A stretch of 28,409 nt of DNA from Cylindrotheca closterium (GCA_933822405.4 CAKOGP040001380.1:1-28409); one strand, 5' to 3'; shown: positions 19,641-28,409, numbered from the stretch's first letter. Notes: a model not told the origin generated them from the letters alone. Program-made: numbers and translations.

Positions 19641-19711
19641 CAGAAAAACATATACATAGGGGGGGTTGATAAAACAGGGAGTCTGAATAAATCTCCCTTT
19701 TCTCGACAAAA

Positions 19712-19755
19712 GTTCACTAAAAAGTTGCCTAAAAGTTCCCTAAAAAGTTCCCTTT
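19712..19755 (-). repeat. AGGGAACTTTT repeat array, right side
   Basis: Read on the minus strand: AGGGAACTTTTT, AGGGAACTTTT, AGGCAACTTTTT, AGTGAACTTTT. It mirrors the plus-strand array at 14081-14185 across the retrotransposon. Distances to the paired 19-mers are alike, about 350-470 bp on each side. Confidence 0.7.
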
Positions 19756-20129
19756 TTTTCGAGATTACCCGTGTGAAAATGTAACCGAGGGATCATAAAT
19801 TAGCGCGCGTTTGACAACATCTAGTCTGCTTTTGCGGTTTCGATTTCCCTAAATGCAACACGGTCCTGCGCATGAACAAGCGAAAGACAAAACAAACAAA
19901 CCTTAGTGTATACTCTTTCACAGCAAAAAAAAATAAACCTACTTGACTTTGCTCAATATCGCAACTATAGTACAACACTTTTCTCAACTATAGTACGACA
20001 CTTTTCTTGTTAGATTTTGCTTAATTACGACCTGAAATTGCAAATTTTCTTCTCCAAGATACCCCCCGCAAGGGTTCCACCCCGCTGGGTGCCCCCAGAC
20101 CCCTTTACTTGGGGCCCAGCCCCCAAATC

Positions 20130-20148
20130 GTTAACGGGGTCGACTGAC
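20130..20148 (-). repeat. Right 19-mer of the inverted pair
   Basis: GTTAACGGGGTCGACTGAC, reverse complement of 13716-13734 with one difference. It lies about 120 bp before the start codon of the methyltransferase gene. Confidence 0.65.
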
Positions 20149-20267
20149 TGTAGTGTGTGTAGATTTTGCATGTGACTAATTGGAGTCCGACTCACGATGA
20201 CGACAATAAGATAAAAATTGCCAATTCAACAAAGCATGAACGACAGGATATATGAATCGGCTTCACA

Positions 20268-22659
20268 ATGACTTATCCAAAGAGTAACCCAACTATGAAA
20301 CATGATTTGCAGTGCAGTCAGAATCTCCCGGCGGAATCCAAGAGCCTGCTCGCAGAGATGGGAATGTCAAGCTTGTCTGACCTGTTTCGGATATTGGAAG
20401 AATGCAATGTGTCCGCCCCAACTCCAATATGTTCTGTATATGCGTATGCAGACGCACCGGATCATCCGGCACCTCTTTCAAGGAGCTTGACGATCTGTGG
20501 AGTTGCTGATAGTGCAATAAGGTGAGCTACATAGTGGATTTTTCATCAACATTGATATGCTTGTTCTCTGACCAGGGTGTTCCGATGGCAAAGTCTTGTT
20601 CGAAAAATCATGTCCGATGATGCGTTACCAGATGGTTTGTGCAAATCCACAATTGCAGTGCAACTGGCGGATAAAAGTCACTTCTCACTTTTAGAACCAC
20701 GACACCAGAAGAACTCCACCATATTTGCAAGATTCATGAAGCGACTGAGGAAGGAGAATTCGGTGGGAGTCATTTCAAAGGACAAATATAATCGCTTTGG
20801 ACTTCTTGTTCCTATGACGAAAGAGGGCCGTGATGAGACTCTTGTAGACTCTGAGGATTGCGCCGCTTTCCTGTACACAAGCACTCTTGAAGATGTGCGC
20901 GAGGCATTTAGTGGTGCGCGACACCAAGAAGTGATGGCTGTTGAACAATCTGGAGGCGAAAGTCTCTGGCAGCCTCCCGCAGGCGAGGTAATTGGGGGAG
21001 AAGAAACTTTATGGAGGCCTCCTACTACAGAGGACGAAGCAGCAACAAGCACGGCAGGAGATTCTTGGCAACCACCTGGCTCCGACACGAACCCATGGAA
21101 TACTTGTGAAACAGGGGCGGCGACGACAGAGATATGGGGCCCAGACTCTGATCAACACACTAGTGGAACTAAACGAGGGCTGGATGAAGTTTGTGATGAG
21201 AAAGACGGGAGTATCCAAGATACCAATTTCCACGTCGATACTGGCGCGGCAGCTGCCGATGCATTTTACTCTGGGCTGACTAGAAACCTGGACACTCGTG
21301 CAGACTCTCGTTTGTATCATATGCGTGCTTTCAACGGCTGGGTAAAGGCTACCCAAATTTCTGAGCTGAATCCCCGGGTAGCTATCAATGGCGCTGTCCA
21401 GCCAATGCGTCCTCTTCGAGTTCTGGACTTGGCTTGTGGGAAAGGCGGAGACTTGACAAAATGGAGTTTGCATCAGCGTGGCATGAGCAACTACTGGTAC
21501 GGCAAAGTTTTGAGTACCTGATCGCTTTATCTTCGTGACTAACAAGGCTATCAATTCTTTATGCTTCAGCGGAATTGATGTTGCCCGTGGTTCATTAAAA
21601 GACGCCGCGATTCGTATTCGCGAGATGAGGAACCGGAACAAATTACAAATGACAAAGACTACACTTATATGCGCAGACTTGGGCGCAGATGTTCCTGGGC
21701 GAAAGAAGGCATCGACTCATAGGAACATGCAGAAGCTATTGTCTTGGAGTCTCCAAGAGGAATCTGAGTTTGAATCAAATCCTCCAGAGTTCAAGATGGT
21801 GCGTGGCGGGGGTATTGAAGCCGAAACGTTCGATGTGGTTTCAATACAGTTCGCGATTCATTACATGATGTCAACAAATAGGCGTGCACGGCGCTTTTTT
21901 CACACTGTTAGCGAATTGCTTGATGTTGGAGGGAATTTGATTTGCACCACAATCGATGCTAGAGTTGTGGTTGGTCATCTTTTGAACTTGGGCTTGGATT
22001 ACCACTTCGACAGAGATGACGAAATCGATATTCGTGCAGTGGTTCAGGCTGGGGCTGGTGCTTGTAGAATCACTTTTGAACCCGAGATTGTGAGACGCAT
22101 TGTTAAATCGCACAGTTCGAATTCTGATGAGGACCTTTTCGGGCTGCAGTATACGTTCACTCTAGTCGAAGGATCTGATCATAAAGCAGGCGTTGGGGAT
22201 GCTGTCAACCTGCCAGAATGGCTGACACCGATACCTGTCTTAGAGGCTCTTGGAAAAGAAGCGGGTTTAGAACTAGAATACGCTGAAAACTTCCATGAAT
22301 TCTACGAGAATCGCAATGAAGAACCATCCGCACGGAATGCTTTGTACAATATGCGTGTTCTGAATCGGAATGGTACCATAACAGAAGAAGAATGGAGCAT
22401 ATGCAGGTTGTATGCAGCAATAAGATTTCGAAAAGTCCGTGAGTCTACTATCAACCTCGACGAGGAAGAAGAAACCAATCACGATGACAGTGAGGAAGAG
22501 GAGGAAGTCAAAATCGACCCAATAGAAGAGAAGAAAAAGCTGCCGATGGCCATGATGAAGGCGAAGAAGGCAGCCGGAGATGAGAAATGGAAAGGATTCT
22601 CGAGCGAGCAGAAGAAACGCTTGACTCAGATCGAGTTGAAGAAACTTCTTAACCTATAG
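20268..22659 (+). CDS. mRNA cap guanine-N7 methyltransferase
   Basis: Transfers methyl from S-adenosylmethionine to the cap guanosine of nuclear mRNA (RNMT/Abd1 family). Exons 20268-20521, 20576-21496, 21570-22659; introns 54 bp (GTGAGC..CAG) and 73 bp (GTACGG..CAG); 754 residues. Residues 329-345 SRLYHMRAFNGWVKATQI and 367-379 VLDLACGKGGDLTKW are the family's entry and SAM-binding motifs. GIDVARGSLKDAA begins at 393, FDVVSIQFAIHYMM at 479, and GLQYTFTLVEGSDH to AVNLPEWL at about 583-612. The first ~325 residues are an extension: a small globular part (FARFMKRLRKENSVGVI, FGLLVP, faintly SPOC-like) and three W-[QR]-P-P motifs at W216, W231 and W249. The C-terminus is acidic, then lysine-rich. 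Its stop is 46 bp from that of the opposing gene. Confidence 0.93.
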
Positions 22660-22705
22660 CGTTGAGACTGTTTGATCACAGGATTGAACCACTTAGAAAT
22701 TGGCA

Positions 22706-24160
22706 CTATGGGATGTTTCCTGATCCAAATGATTGTGCTTCTGCCTTCAAGGAGAGGAAGAGTCTTTCCCGTAGGTCTTGCTTGGACCCATCAGTTTTCA
22801 ACCCAATAATGCGAAGAGCTTGTCTTAGCTCGACCATACTTAATTTTGTAACCCCACCTCTGATGCATTTCTCAATATAGCGATCGATGGAAGCGACGTC
22901 GGCTGTTGTGAGGACGGATCCAGAGTGGTCACGATAAAAAGGATCGTCTTCCAAAGGGTCATCATCAAAGCCGGAATCGTCGAACCATTCTCTGACTGAC
23001 ATGTGCAGTAAAGGGAGCGTATGAACAATATCATCGCTTTTTCCACTGCTGGGGCACAGCTTCAAAGCCATTTTCATGCATTTTCTACTCTCGTCGACAT
23101 TGCCTGTCACGTCGTTGTAAAGTCCCAAATAGTACCAGGCAGTTAGTTTCCATAGCTTTCGATCGTGAGTCGAGGTACCGCCTCTGGCGAAGAACAACAA
23201 TTGCGCCTTTGACAATATTTCGTTGGGGAAATTGCCTTCAACAGATGACTCAAACAGATCTCTGGTTATTTTGACGACCTGTCGTGTCTCCTTAGCGAAA
23301 ATATCATCTCTTTTAAACTCTGGAATACTAGGTATAAGTGCACCGATGTTCTTGTTTTTTTTTAATGTTTTTCTTTCGGATACGGACATTGAATATAGCA
23401 GTTTCAATTCGCAGGCGTGTCTCCATATTCTTTCTTCGCTGCCTTGTAGTCCAAACTTCGTTTCGTACCGCTGAGCATTTCGCACAAATATTTCACCTGC
23501 TTCTCCAATATTTCCCAAATAGAATTTCACTATCGAATTAGAGCGTAACAGGAAACATGAGTGATCAAATCAGGCTTGAGAACAACTTGGGTGACATCCA
23601 CACGAATGCATACCAATACCAGCTTGCCATAAGTAGACATTCGGTTTGAGTTCGAGAACACTATCGAATGCTTTATCAGCTTCTTCAAGTCTCAGCTAGA
23701 TTTAGGGTAATACCACAGGTGAAAAGAAAGGACGGAATGAATCGAACTGAAGAGGAGTGTGGCGTACCGAATTGAGCAATTTCTTTCCATTCGATGTCAT
23801 CAGAAATACCTTTTGTTCGATATTCGATGCTTGCCTCAAGAACTCTTGCTCAGTAGCTTCTGGATCTAGGGCATAGTCCTTTTCCCCTTTCTTTGCAGAA
23901 GTTTTACCGATGACGACATCATCCTTTCTTTTCTTTCTTCGATTTTCCTCCTCTCGTCGTTCCCTGCTAGACGAGCTCAGGTCTTTCCCCCCACCTGCAT
24001 TCAGAGCTGCTATTGGACCTCTAGAAGACAAATTTGGTAGTTGTGGTTCAAATGATCGAAATTTTTGATTCGTAATGGTTCTTTCAGGTAAAAGGAATGA
24101 TGTGGTACTCAATACCCGAAAAAAGGCCACGAGAATAAGGCATTTCGAGTGCTGCACCAT
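22706..24160 (-). CDS. TPR-like, probably plastid-targeted protein with C-terminal SAP motif
   Basis: Exons (minus strand) 24160-23768, 23695-23614, 23529-22706; introns 72 bp (GTACGC..TAG) and 84 bp (GTATGC..TAG); 432 residues. The N-terminus is hydrophobic (CLILVAFFRVL) and followed by STTS|F, resembling the ASAF cleavage motif of diatom plastid proteins, then a Ser/Arg/Lys-rich transit-like stretch. The spliced core reads LEEADKAFDSVLELKPNVY then LWQAGIVKFYLGNIGEAGEI, and YETKFG...SEERIWRHACEL. This fits a two-helix TPR family I associate with plant and algal organelle proteins. Residues about 388-417 (LSMVELRQALRIIGLKTDGS then KQDLRERL) form a SAP helix-turn-helix, usually DNA or RNA binding. 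The biochemical role is unknown. The splice sites restore a continuous TPR motif, which supports the model. Confidence 0.8.
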
Positions 24161-24720
24161 GGTGGTTTTGCTAAACTTTTACCAAGTGCTGGATTTTGAA
24201 ATCCAGAGCCAATTTGATTCCACGTGGCAGTCAATGGTTTGTTCAACGGAAAAAAAGCAGAACAACCACAAGATGGGAAATATGTCCAGCTGGACCTTTT
24301 TCGCGTTGACAAGTTCAAGTACCGGAGCCACACAGAGCAGGTTCAAAGGCTTCAGAAAGGATATCTAGAACAAGTCGTATTGGGCTAGTTTAAAAGGAAG
24401 AAGGCGAAGGATGTCAGTCGATCAAGGCGCTTGTTTTGAGAGGTGTCCATCTGTGCTACACATTATTGTACTTTGAAGAACGACTCTGGTCGCTATTCGA
24501 TCGCGCTAGCGTTGTGCTATTGTAGGTACCCTGCCTGCCGTAGTCGATGTCCAACCGTTTATCATTACCAAGAATAAGGCATTATATCACTATATTCATT
24601 CTTGCTAAAAGTCCAATGATATCTCGCTGCAGAAAGGGTATTTCACTGCACGTTTCACTGCGTCATTTCGTAGTGAGCCAAGAATCACAAGGTTCAAATC
24701 AAAAGGCTGGTGCTTTTGTA
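24161..24720. other. Intergenic, no gene recognised
   Basis: 560 bp between two minus-strand genes, so it holds the promoter of the TPR/SAP gene and the 3' end of the coiled-coil gene. Short open frames on the plus strand (such as 24075-24368 and 24547-24783) show no motif and overlap the neighbours; I regard them as accidental. Confidence 0.5.
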
Positions 24721-25542
24721 TTAGGCATCTCCATCGCTACTGGATGTGTCGCACGGACCTTTCCTCAAGGATTGCCGCAGTGAGACTCGCTGAGGACATG
24801 ATTCAGATGAAGTGCGAGTGAGACGACGCAAAAAGACAGGAGGCATCGTACGATACAAAATGGGAAATGACCTACCCACCTTGGAAAGCGAATCTTGAAC
24901 CTTTTTCCCGAGAGATGTAATCACCCTGTCACTTTGGATCTCCTCTACTTCCAAGCGATTTATATCGGTCTCCAACTGCGATGTCTCTCTCCAATATTGT
25001 TCCTCTTCGATTTGCAGAATTGCGATTCGCGCTTGAATATTTTTACATCGCTCCTTATCTTCGGTTCTTCGTCGTTTGCTTCGTGCAATGGCCGAGTCCA
25101 GAGCTTGGCAGTACACAGCAATGTTGGAATCGTGCGGAGCAAAAACGTTGTTGATATCGTCTTCCAATTTTTCGTGTGCTATGCGAGCTGATTCTTCTAG
25201 TCGCTGTGTATCGGTTCGAAGCGATGTGTTGAGTTTACTGTAAGCCTCGATTTGTTGGTTTATATCACAGATTTTCCGTTCAATGCCGAAACGATCATGT
25301 GACACATCGAGTAGACTTCTAACACATTCTTGTGTGCGTTTAGTTTCATCAGTCAATACAGAAGTTGCAATTCCTAACTCTGCCTGTAGAGATTGAAGAT
25401 GTGCCTGTTCTGAGATGAATTGACTCGCACGCTCCTGGATGCGAGAAGCTAGTGTCGCCATCGAGCTCGGTATTAATTGCAAAAGTACGGACGCTAAAAA
25501 AATGACTTTCGTTGTCAATGTTGCTAATGGGGGACAGCACAA
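24721..25542 (-). CDS. Coiled-coil protein, function unknown
   Basis: 273 residues, not recognised. Starting at ATG 25542, the first 27 residues (KVIFLASVLLQLIPSS) look like a signal peptide or anchor. Starting at the next Met (25461, MATLASRIQERASQF) this is lost and the protein is cytosolic. From there to about residue 225 it is almost all heptad-rich coiled coil (LQSLQAELGI, ICDINQQIEAYSKLNTSLR, QLETDINRLEVEEI), with a basic KRRR patch in the middle. Near the end a GTGGGT..CAG stretch (24879-24790) of exactly 90 bp would be a good intron yet keeps the frame open. Spliced and unspliced forms would differ by 30 residues. Its 5' end faces the GRIP gene 103 bp away. Confidence 0.7.
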   Translation of the reverse strand: MCCPPLATLTTKVIFLASVLLQLIPSSMATLASRIQERASQFISEQAHLQSLQAELGIATSVLTDETKRTQECVRSLLDVSHDRFGIERKICDINQQIEAYSKLNTSLRTDTQRLEESARIAHEKLEDDINNVFAPHDSNIAVYCQALDSAIARSKRRRTEDKERCKNIQARIAILQIEEEQYWRETSQLETDINRLEVEEIQSDRVITSLGKKVQDSLSKVGRSFPILYRTMPPVFLRRLTRTSSESCPQRVSLRQSLRKGPCDTSSSDGDA

Positions 25543-25645
25543 TGTCCCCCCGATTGACGAGATCGAGACGACTGCTCAAAACGGTCAAGTCATTTGAAAA
25601 CCAAACAAAAATTTCCATTCAATCAATAAACTTCGGACTGCAATC
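25543..25645. promoter_or_regulatory. Short shared upstream region of two divergent genes
   Basis: Only 103 bp separate the two ATG codons (25542 minus, 25646 plus), so both promoters must overlap here unless the coiled-coil gene starts at 25461. No TATA box is evident. CGATTGACGAGATCGAGACG and a CAATCAATAA stretch just before the plus-strand ATG are the only notable motifs. Confidence 0.55.
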
Positions 25646-27120
25646 ATGGCAGAGAAAGACGAAAGCGGCCCTTCCACCGCCGCCTCAAAGGTGAAAATGC
25701 AGATGCAAAAAATGCAAGATGCAAATGTCAAATACAAAAATCTCTTAAAACTAGCAAAAGAGAGAATCCAACAGCAAGATGATGAATTGAAAAGATTGAA
25801 GGGTAAGATTATTTTGCTATTTTGCGATTTTGCGTCGATTGCACCTTTCATCTGCGCCTAAGCCATTTCTGATACGCAATTGAATAGCTGATCTCGAATC
25901 TGTAAGTCGACAGGATGTGCAACGAGACAACAATGCGACTGGAGGCGATGAAGTGCCCGATGTCGTCGGGAATGCGGTTGAGAATGGCTGCATCATTGTT
26001 CGAGTGTGCCAAAGAGTCAAAGTCGACCATGGTCATCAGGAAGAAAGCAGTCACAATCTTTCTGAAGAAATTTGGGCACTTATTGAGTTCGAGCTTTTTG
26101 ACCCCGATCAACAAGAGCCTGTCGTCCCCCCGCAACGAACGAAAAAGTGGAAGTTATTTGAAAAGGAAGCTGAACTACAAGACTTTATTCGCAGAGATAC
26201 AGGGGAACCACTCAAGCTTCCACCGTATAGTCTAACACCGCAGCAATCATCTACAATGCAAGAAGAGGCCAGGCAATCTGTTTCCAAAATAACAGAAGAG
26301 TTCCGACGGTTTCGTGTCAAGTCCGAAATGGCTCGTAAGCAAGCCGACGCCCAAATAAGAGAACTACAAACCAACAATGTGGAATCTGCAAAGAAGCGAA
26401 TTGAAGATCAAGATGTGGTACGTTTCGTCTGTATTCAAAGTCTAAGATCCTTGCTCAGCCCTAATACTCTTCATAGGAAAAGGAGTTGGAACAAGCGAGA
26501 TCGGAATTCTCTCGTTTTGAAAGGATGAGAGCAGAAATGTCACAGCAAGAAGCGCAATGGAAAGAGGCCTATGATTTGATTTTAGCGGAAAACAAGAAGC
26601 TGAAAAGCTCTGGCTCAGAAGCTCTTCTGGCGTCTCAGTGGAGACAGCGGTACGAAACTTGTGTGAAGGAAAAATATGAGCTCGAATCAAAGCTATATGT
26701 AGCAGCGGAGAAGGCTGAGACTGTTGATGGAAAGTATGAGTTGAAATATCGGGACTTAAAAGAGTCTTTTCGGCTGTATCGTAAGAAAGCGAAGGAGATT
26801 TTCGAAGCACAGCAAGGAGGTCCACAAGGCGTACGTGGATCAATCGTGTTGTATTTGAGTATCAAATTTCTGTCTGACAAAACTGAAATGTCTGTTATCC
26901 GCAGACTTCCTTGGTTCGAATTGGTACTTCATCAAATGACGACTCAAAATTGGATTATTTAAAAAATCTAATGGTGAATTACTTGACATCAGATATTCAT
27001 GTCCGTGAGCACATGGAAGGGGCTATTGGTACTGTGTTGCAATTTTCAACAGAAGATATAGAGAAAATTGAAGCAAAGAAGGCGGAGAGCGATTATTGGG
27101 CATATTTGGGATATAACTAG
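25646..27120 (+). CDS. GRIP-domain golgin-like coiled-coil protein
   Basis: Probable trans-Golgi tether. GRIP domains bind the small GTPase Arl1 on Golgi membranes. Exons 25646-25802, 25888-26417, 26477-26830, 26905-27120; introns 85 bp (GTAAGA..TAG), 59 bp (GTACGT..TAG) and 74 bp (GTACGT..CAG); 418 residues. The start MAEKDESGP is followed by a long coiled coil with a break (about 65-130: DEVPDVVGNAVENG, EEIWALIEFELFD). More coiled coil runs to about 335. The GRIP domain is about 365-405, with the key Tyr at 365 (YLKNLMVNYLTSD) and GTVLQFSTEDIEKIEAKK, ending EAKKAESDYWAYLGYN. All splice phases agree and the joins restore heptads. It is much shorter than animal golgins (often over 700 residues). 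Confidence 0.88.
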
Positions 27121-27841
27121 ATGCAACCCTGGGAAAAAGAAGACAGGCCACTTTGCAGACAAAAGTGGAATGGCGACCGCGAAAGCTTTCTGCAGGACCA
27201 AATCTTGTCACCCGGGGGCAGTCGGATAGAGCTCCCTGCAAAAATCAACCGCACCCAAGCCTCTCGTGGCGTGGTGCGGCAAAGGCAGAGATTAGAACGG
27301 AAGACATTACAGTAACTGAACAACAACAGCCAAACTCACCCATGGTAATAGACAGAGCGCGAAAAAATAGATTCCGTTTCAATTACAGTTCTCCGTTGTG
27401 CAAGAGTCTACATGTCCGCACGTCTCATTAAGCAGCCGCAGTTTGACATCCATCATTTTTCGATTGACGAAATCATGGAATGTGTGCAAGAGATCAAAAT
27501 ATGGTGAAGCAAATTGAAAATGGTAGACTCGTACCTCTGAAAGTTGATGTTTTGTTCATTTTTCGTCGTGTTGGTGGATAACGTTTGAAAGCCTACCGGT
27601 ACAGGTGTACCGGTACAAACCTCTGGTTGAAAGCCTGCCGGTACAGGTGTACCGGTACAAGTGTACCGGTACAAACCTTTGGTGAAGAGAAATTGTCGTT
27701 AAACCTTTACTCTTGGTTAAACTGTACGATTGCGTTTGGACTTCCTTAGTCCCCATTCAACGCACCATCTAGAACCCCTAAGAGAGCCCGATTTGATACT
27801 ATATCAATACTAGTGTCGCATGTGTGTGAACCAGGAGTGAA
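27121..27841. other. Intergenic, no gene recognised
   Basis: The first few hundred bases are the likely 3' UTR of the GRIP gene. A 92-codon open frame at 27153-27431 is rich in Arg, Pro and Ser and has no motif; I treat it as accidental. The GGTAC repeat at 27583-27680 is the only structure. Confidence 0.5.
27583..27680. repeat. Two-unit repeat with TACCGGTACA palindromes
   Basis: Unit 1 (27583-27624) and unit 2 (27625-27680) share GTTGAAAGCCTGCCGGTACA-type starts and ACCGGTACAAACCT ends. Unit 2 has one extra AGTGTACCGGTAC step. Each step carries the palindrome GTACCGGTAC or a near copy. A weaker relative, GGTACACGTGTACGGGTACG, is found at about 2133-2152. Confidence 0.8.
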
Positions 27842-28409
27842 AAATAATAATAACTGAGACATTAATCGTTAATATGCTACTCTGTGGGCATTCGATTGCC
27901 TGTGAAATATTCGGCTGTAAAGGTCAAGTACTGTGAAGCGGTGAGTCAACAACAAGTTTGAACCATGTGAGGCATCTGTATGAACAGAAGTTGCTCAAGT
28001 CTACCAAAGGGGTATAGACTTCTCCTGCAACGTGGCGGGGTGAATTTGGGACACGTAAGGTCCCGCGAAAAGTTGGTCAGGGTCCAGGGGAAAAAATAGT
28101 CCGCAGACTGCGGCGTTGTGCTTTCATGGAGCGACGGAAGTCTCTGCGTTCCTGACAAAGCAACTTAAGCCACTCTTCCTTGTCCACCAATGACTTGCGA
28201 AGGACTCGTCAACGGCCTGTTAGCATCAGTTGAATTTCCTTAGGCAAGTCATCAGGACCCATGTCAAACTGTGAGTGAATCCCCTCATTGACAGTACTGT
28301 GACGTTCACGTAGTTGAACGTTATCATCCGAATGTTGAACGGAGTTCCGTTGCTCCCACATGTAGAAGCCGATCGAGATCAGCTGTTGTGAGAGGCGGGA
28401 CGCCCAAAG
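27842..28409 (-). mobile_element. LINE C: antisense copy of the LINE B subfamily, cut by the window edge
   Basis: The reverse complement is nearly identical to LINE B from about 12694 to the tail, including the CTTTGGGCGTCCCGCCTCTC start, the 3' UTR box (27912-27931) and an ATTAACGATTAATG motif. The TTA tail lies at the left end, against GTGTGAACCAGGAGTGAAAA, which may be the target duplication. It continues beyond 28409, so its true length is unknown. Confidence 0.92.
28154..28409 (-). pseudogene. LINE C ORF2 C-terminal fragment
   Basis: The C-terminal ~85 codons of ORF2 (LWASRLSQQLISIGFYMWEQ region onward to the stop near 28154). Relative to LINE B it has a premature TGA where LINE B has CGA (after the GCCGT at about 28220), and a few substitutions. 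It is therefore not intact even if the rest, outside the window, is. Confidence 0.8.

Larger units (their letters stand above)
19641..20267. other. No gene; right arm of the possible inverted-repeat element and promoter region
   Basis: Contents: a minus-strand AGGGAACTTTT array (19712-19755); a 22-bp tandem pair around CTATAGTACRACACTTTTCT (about 19965-20006); a GC-rich patch with bulged hairpin TTGGGGCCCAGCCCCCAA (20110-20127); and the right 19-mer (20130-20148). The last ~120 bp up to ATG 20268 must contain the methyltransferase promoter; no TATA box is evident. Confidence 0.5.

Noticed and set aside
19173..19709. Two minus-strand frames with the same C-terminus (LSTAASAQSSS) as duplicated genes
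   Set aside because: They are the reverse reading of the 145-bp split direct repeats.
24547..24783. 78-codon plus-strand frame as a gene
   Set aside because: It runs into the 3' end of the coiled-coil gene on the other strand and has no motif.
27153..27431. 92-codon frame after the GRIP gene as an extra exon or gene
   Set aside because: The GRIP domain and stop at 27120 form a normal end; the downstream frame is low-complexity and unlike the GRIP protein.

Overview
The window looks like nuclear DNA from a eukaryotic alga, most likely a pennate diatom; this is inferred, and no species is claimed. Four host genes have very short spliceosomal introns (59-85 bp in the models below, GT..AG, several with GTACG-type donors). 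One host protein begins with a signal peptide followed by a TTS|F motif like the diatom plastid-targeting ASAF motif. The Ty3/gypsy integrase, the APE/RT/RNase H LINEs and the tyrosine-recombinase retrotransposon are all of kinds common in diatom genomes.

Left two thirds (about 1-20,150): nested, dead mobile elements. The deepest recognisable layer is a Ty3/gypsy integrase reading frame, now in three pieces (1517-1621, 2468-3060, 13278-13335). An 846-bp inverted-repeat element with palindromic minisatellites splits the first two pieces. A full-length 10.2-kb LINE (LINE B, 3061-13260) with a 17-bp target-site duplication splits the second and third. LINE B is itself interrupted in its reverse transcriptase by a 299-bp antisense LINE fragment (9427-9725) with a 16-bp duplication. 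A 5'-truncated relative (LINE A) lies at 497-1513. Another relative (LINE C), antisense and running off the right edge, lies at 27842-28409. All four LINE copies share a conserved 3' UTR box and a TTA-repeat tail.

From 15574 to 19640 there is a left-truncated DIRS/Ngaro-type retrotransposon: a Gag zinc-knuckle fragment, RT plus RNase H, a tyrosine recombinase in an overlapping frame, and a terminal B1-A2-B2 split direct repeat (145 + 209 + 145 bp). The DNA on both sides of it carries inverted 19-mers, matching AGGGAACTTTT repeats and, on the left, many TTGTCGTAA/TTACGACAA palindromes. The retrotransposon may therefore sit inside an older, undescribed inverted-repeat element of which about 2.4 kb remains.

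Right third (20,268-27,120): compact host genes. (1) An mRNA cap guanine-N7 methyltransferase, + strand, 3 exons, 754 residues, with a long N-terminal extension. (2) Converging on it with 46 bp between stop codons, a predicted secreted or plastid-targeted TPR-like protein with a C-terminal SAP motif, - strand, 3 exons, 432 residues. (3) A coiled-coil protein with a possible signal peptide, - strand. (4) Divergent from (3) across about 103 bp, a GRIP-domain golgin-like protein, + strand, 4 exons, 418 residues. Their roles (mRNA capping, an organelle TPR/SAP protein, Golgi tethering) give no sign of a shared pathway; they appear to be ordinary neighbours beside a transposon-rich block.

Intron boundaries and repeat matches were read by eye, without alignment software or RNA data. 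Family assignments rest on recognised motifs.
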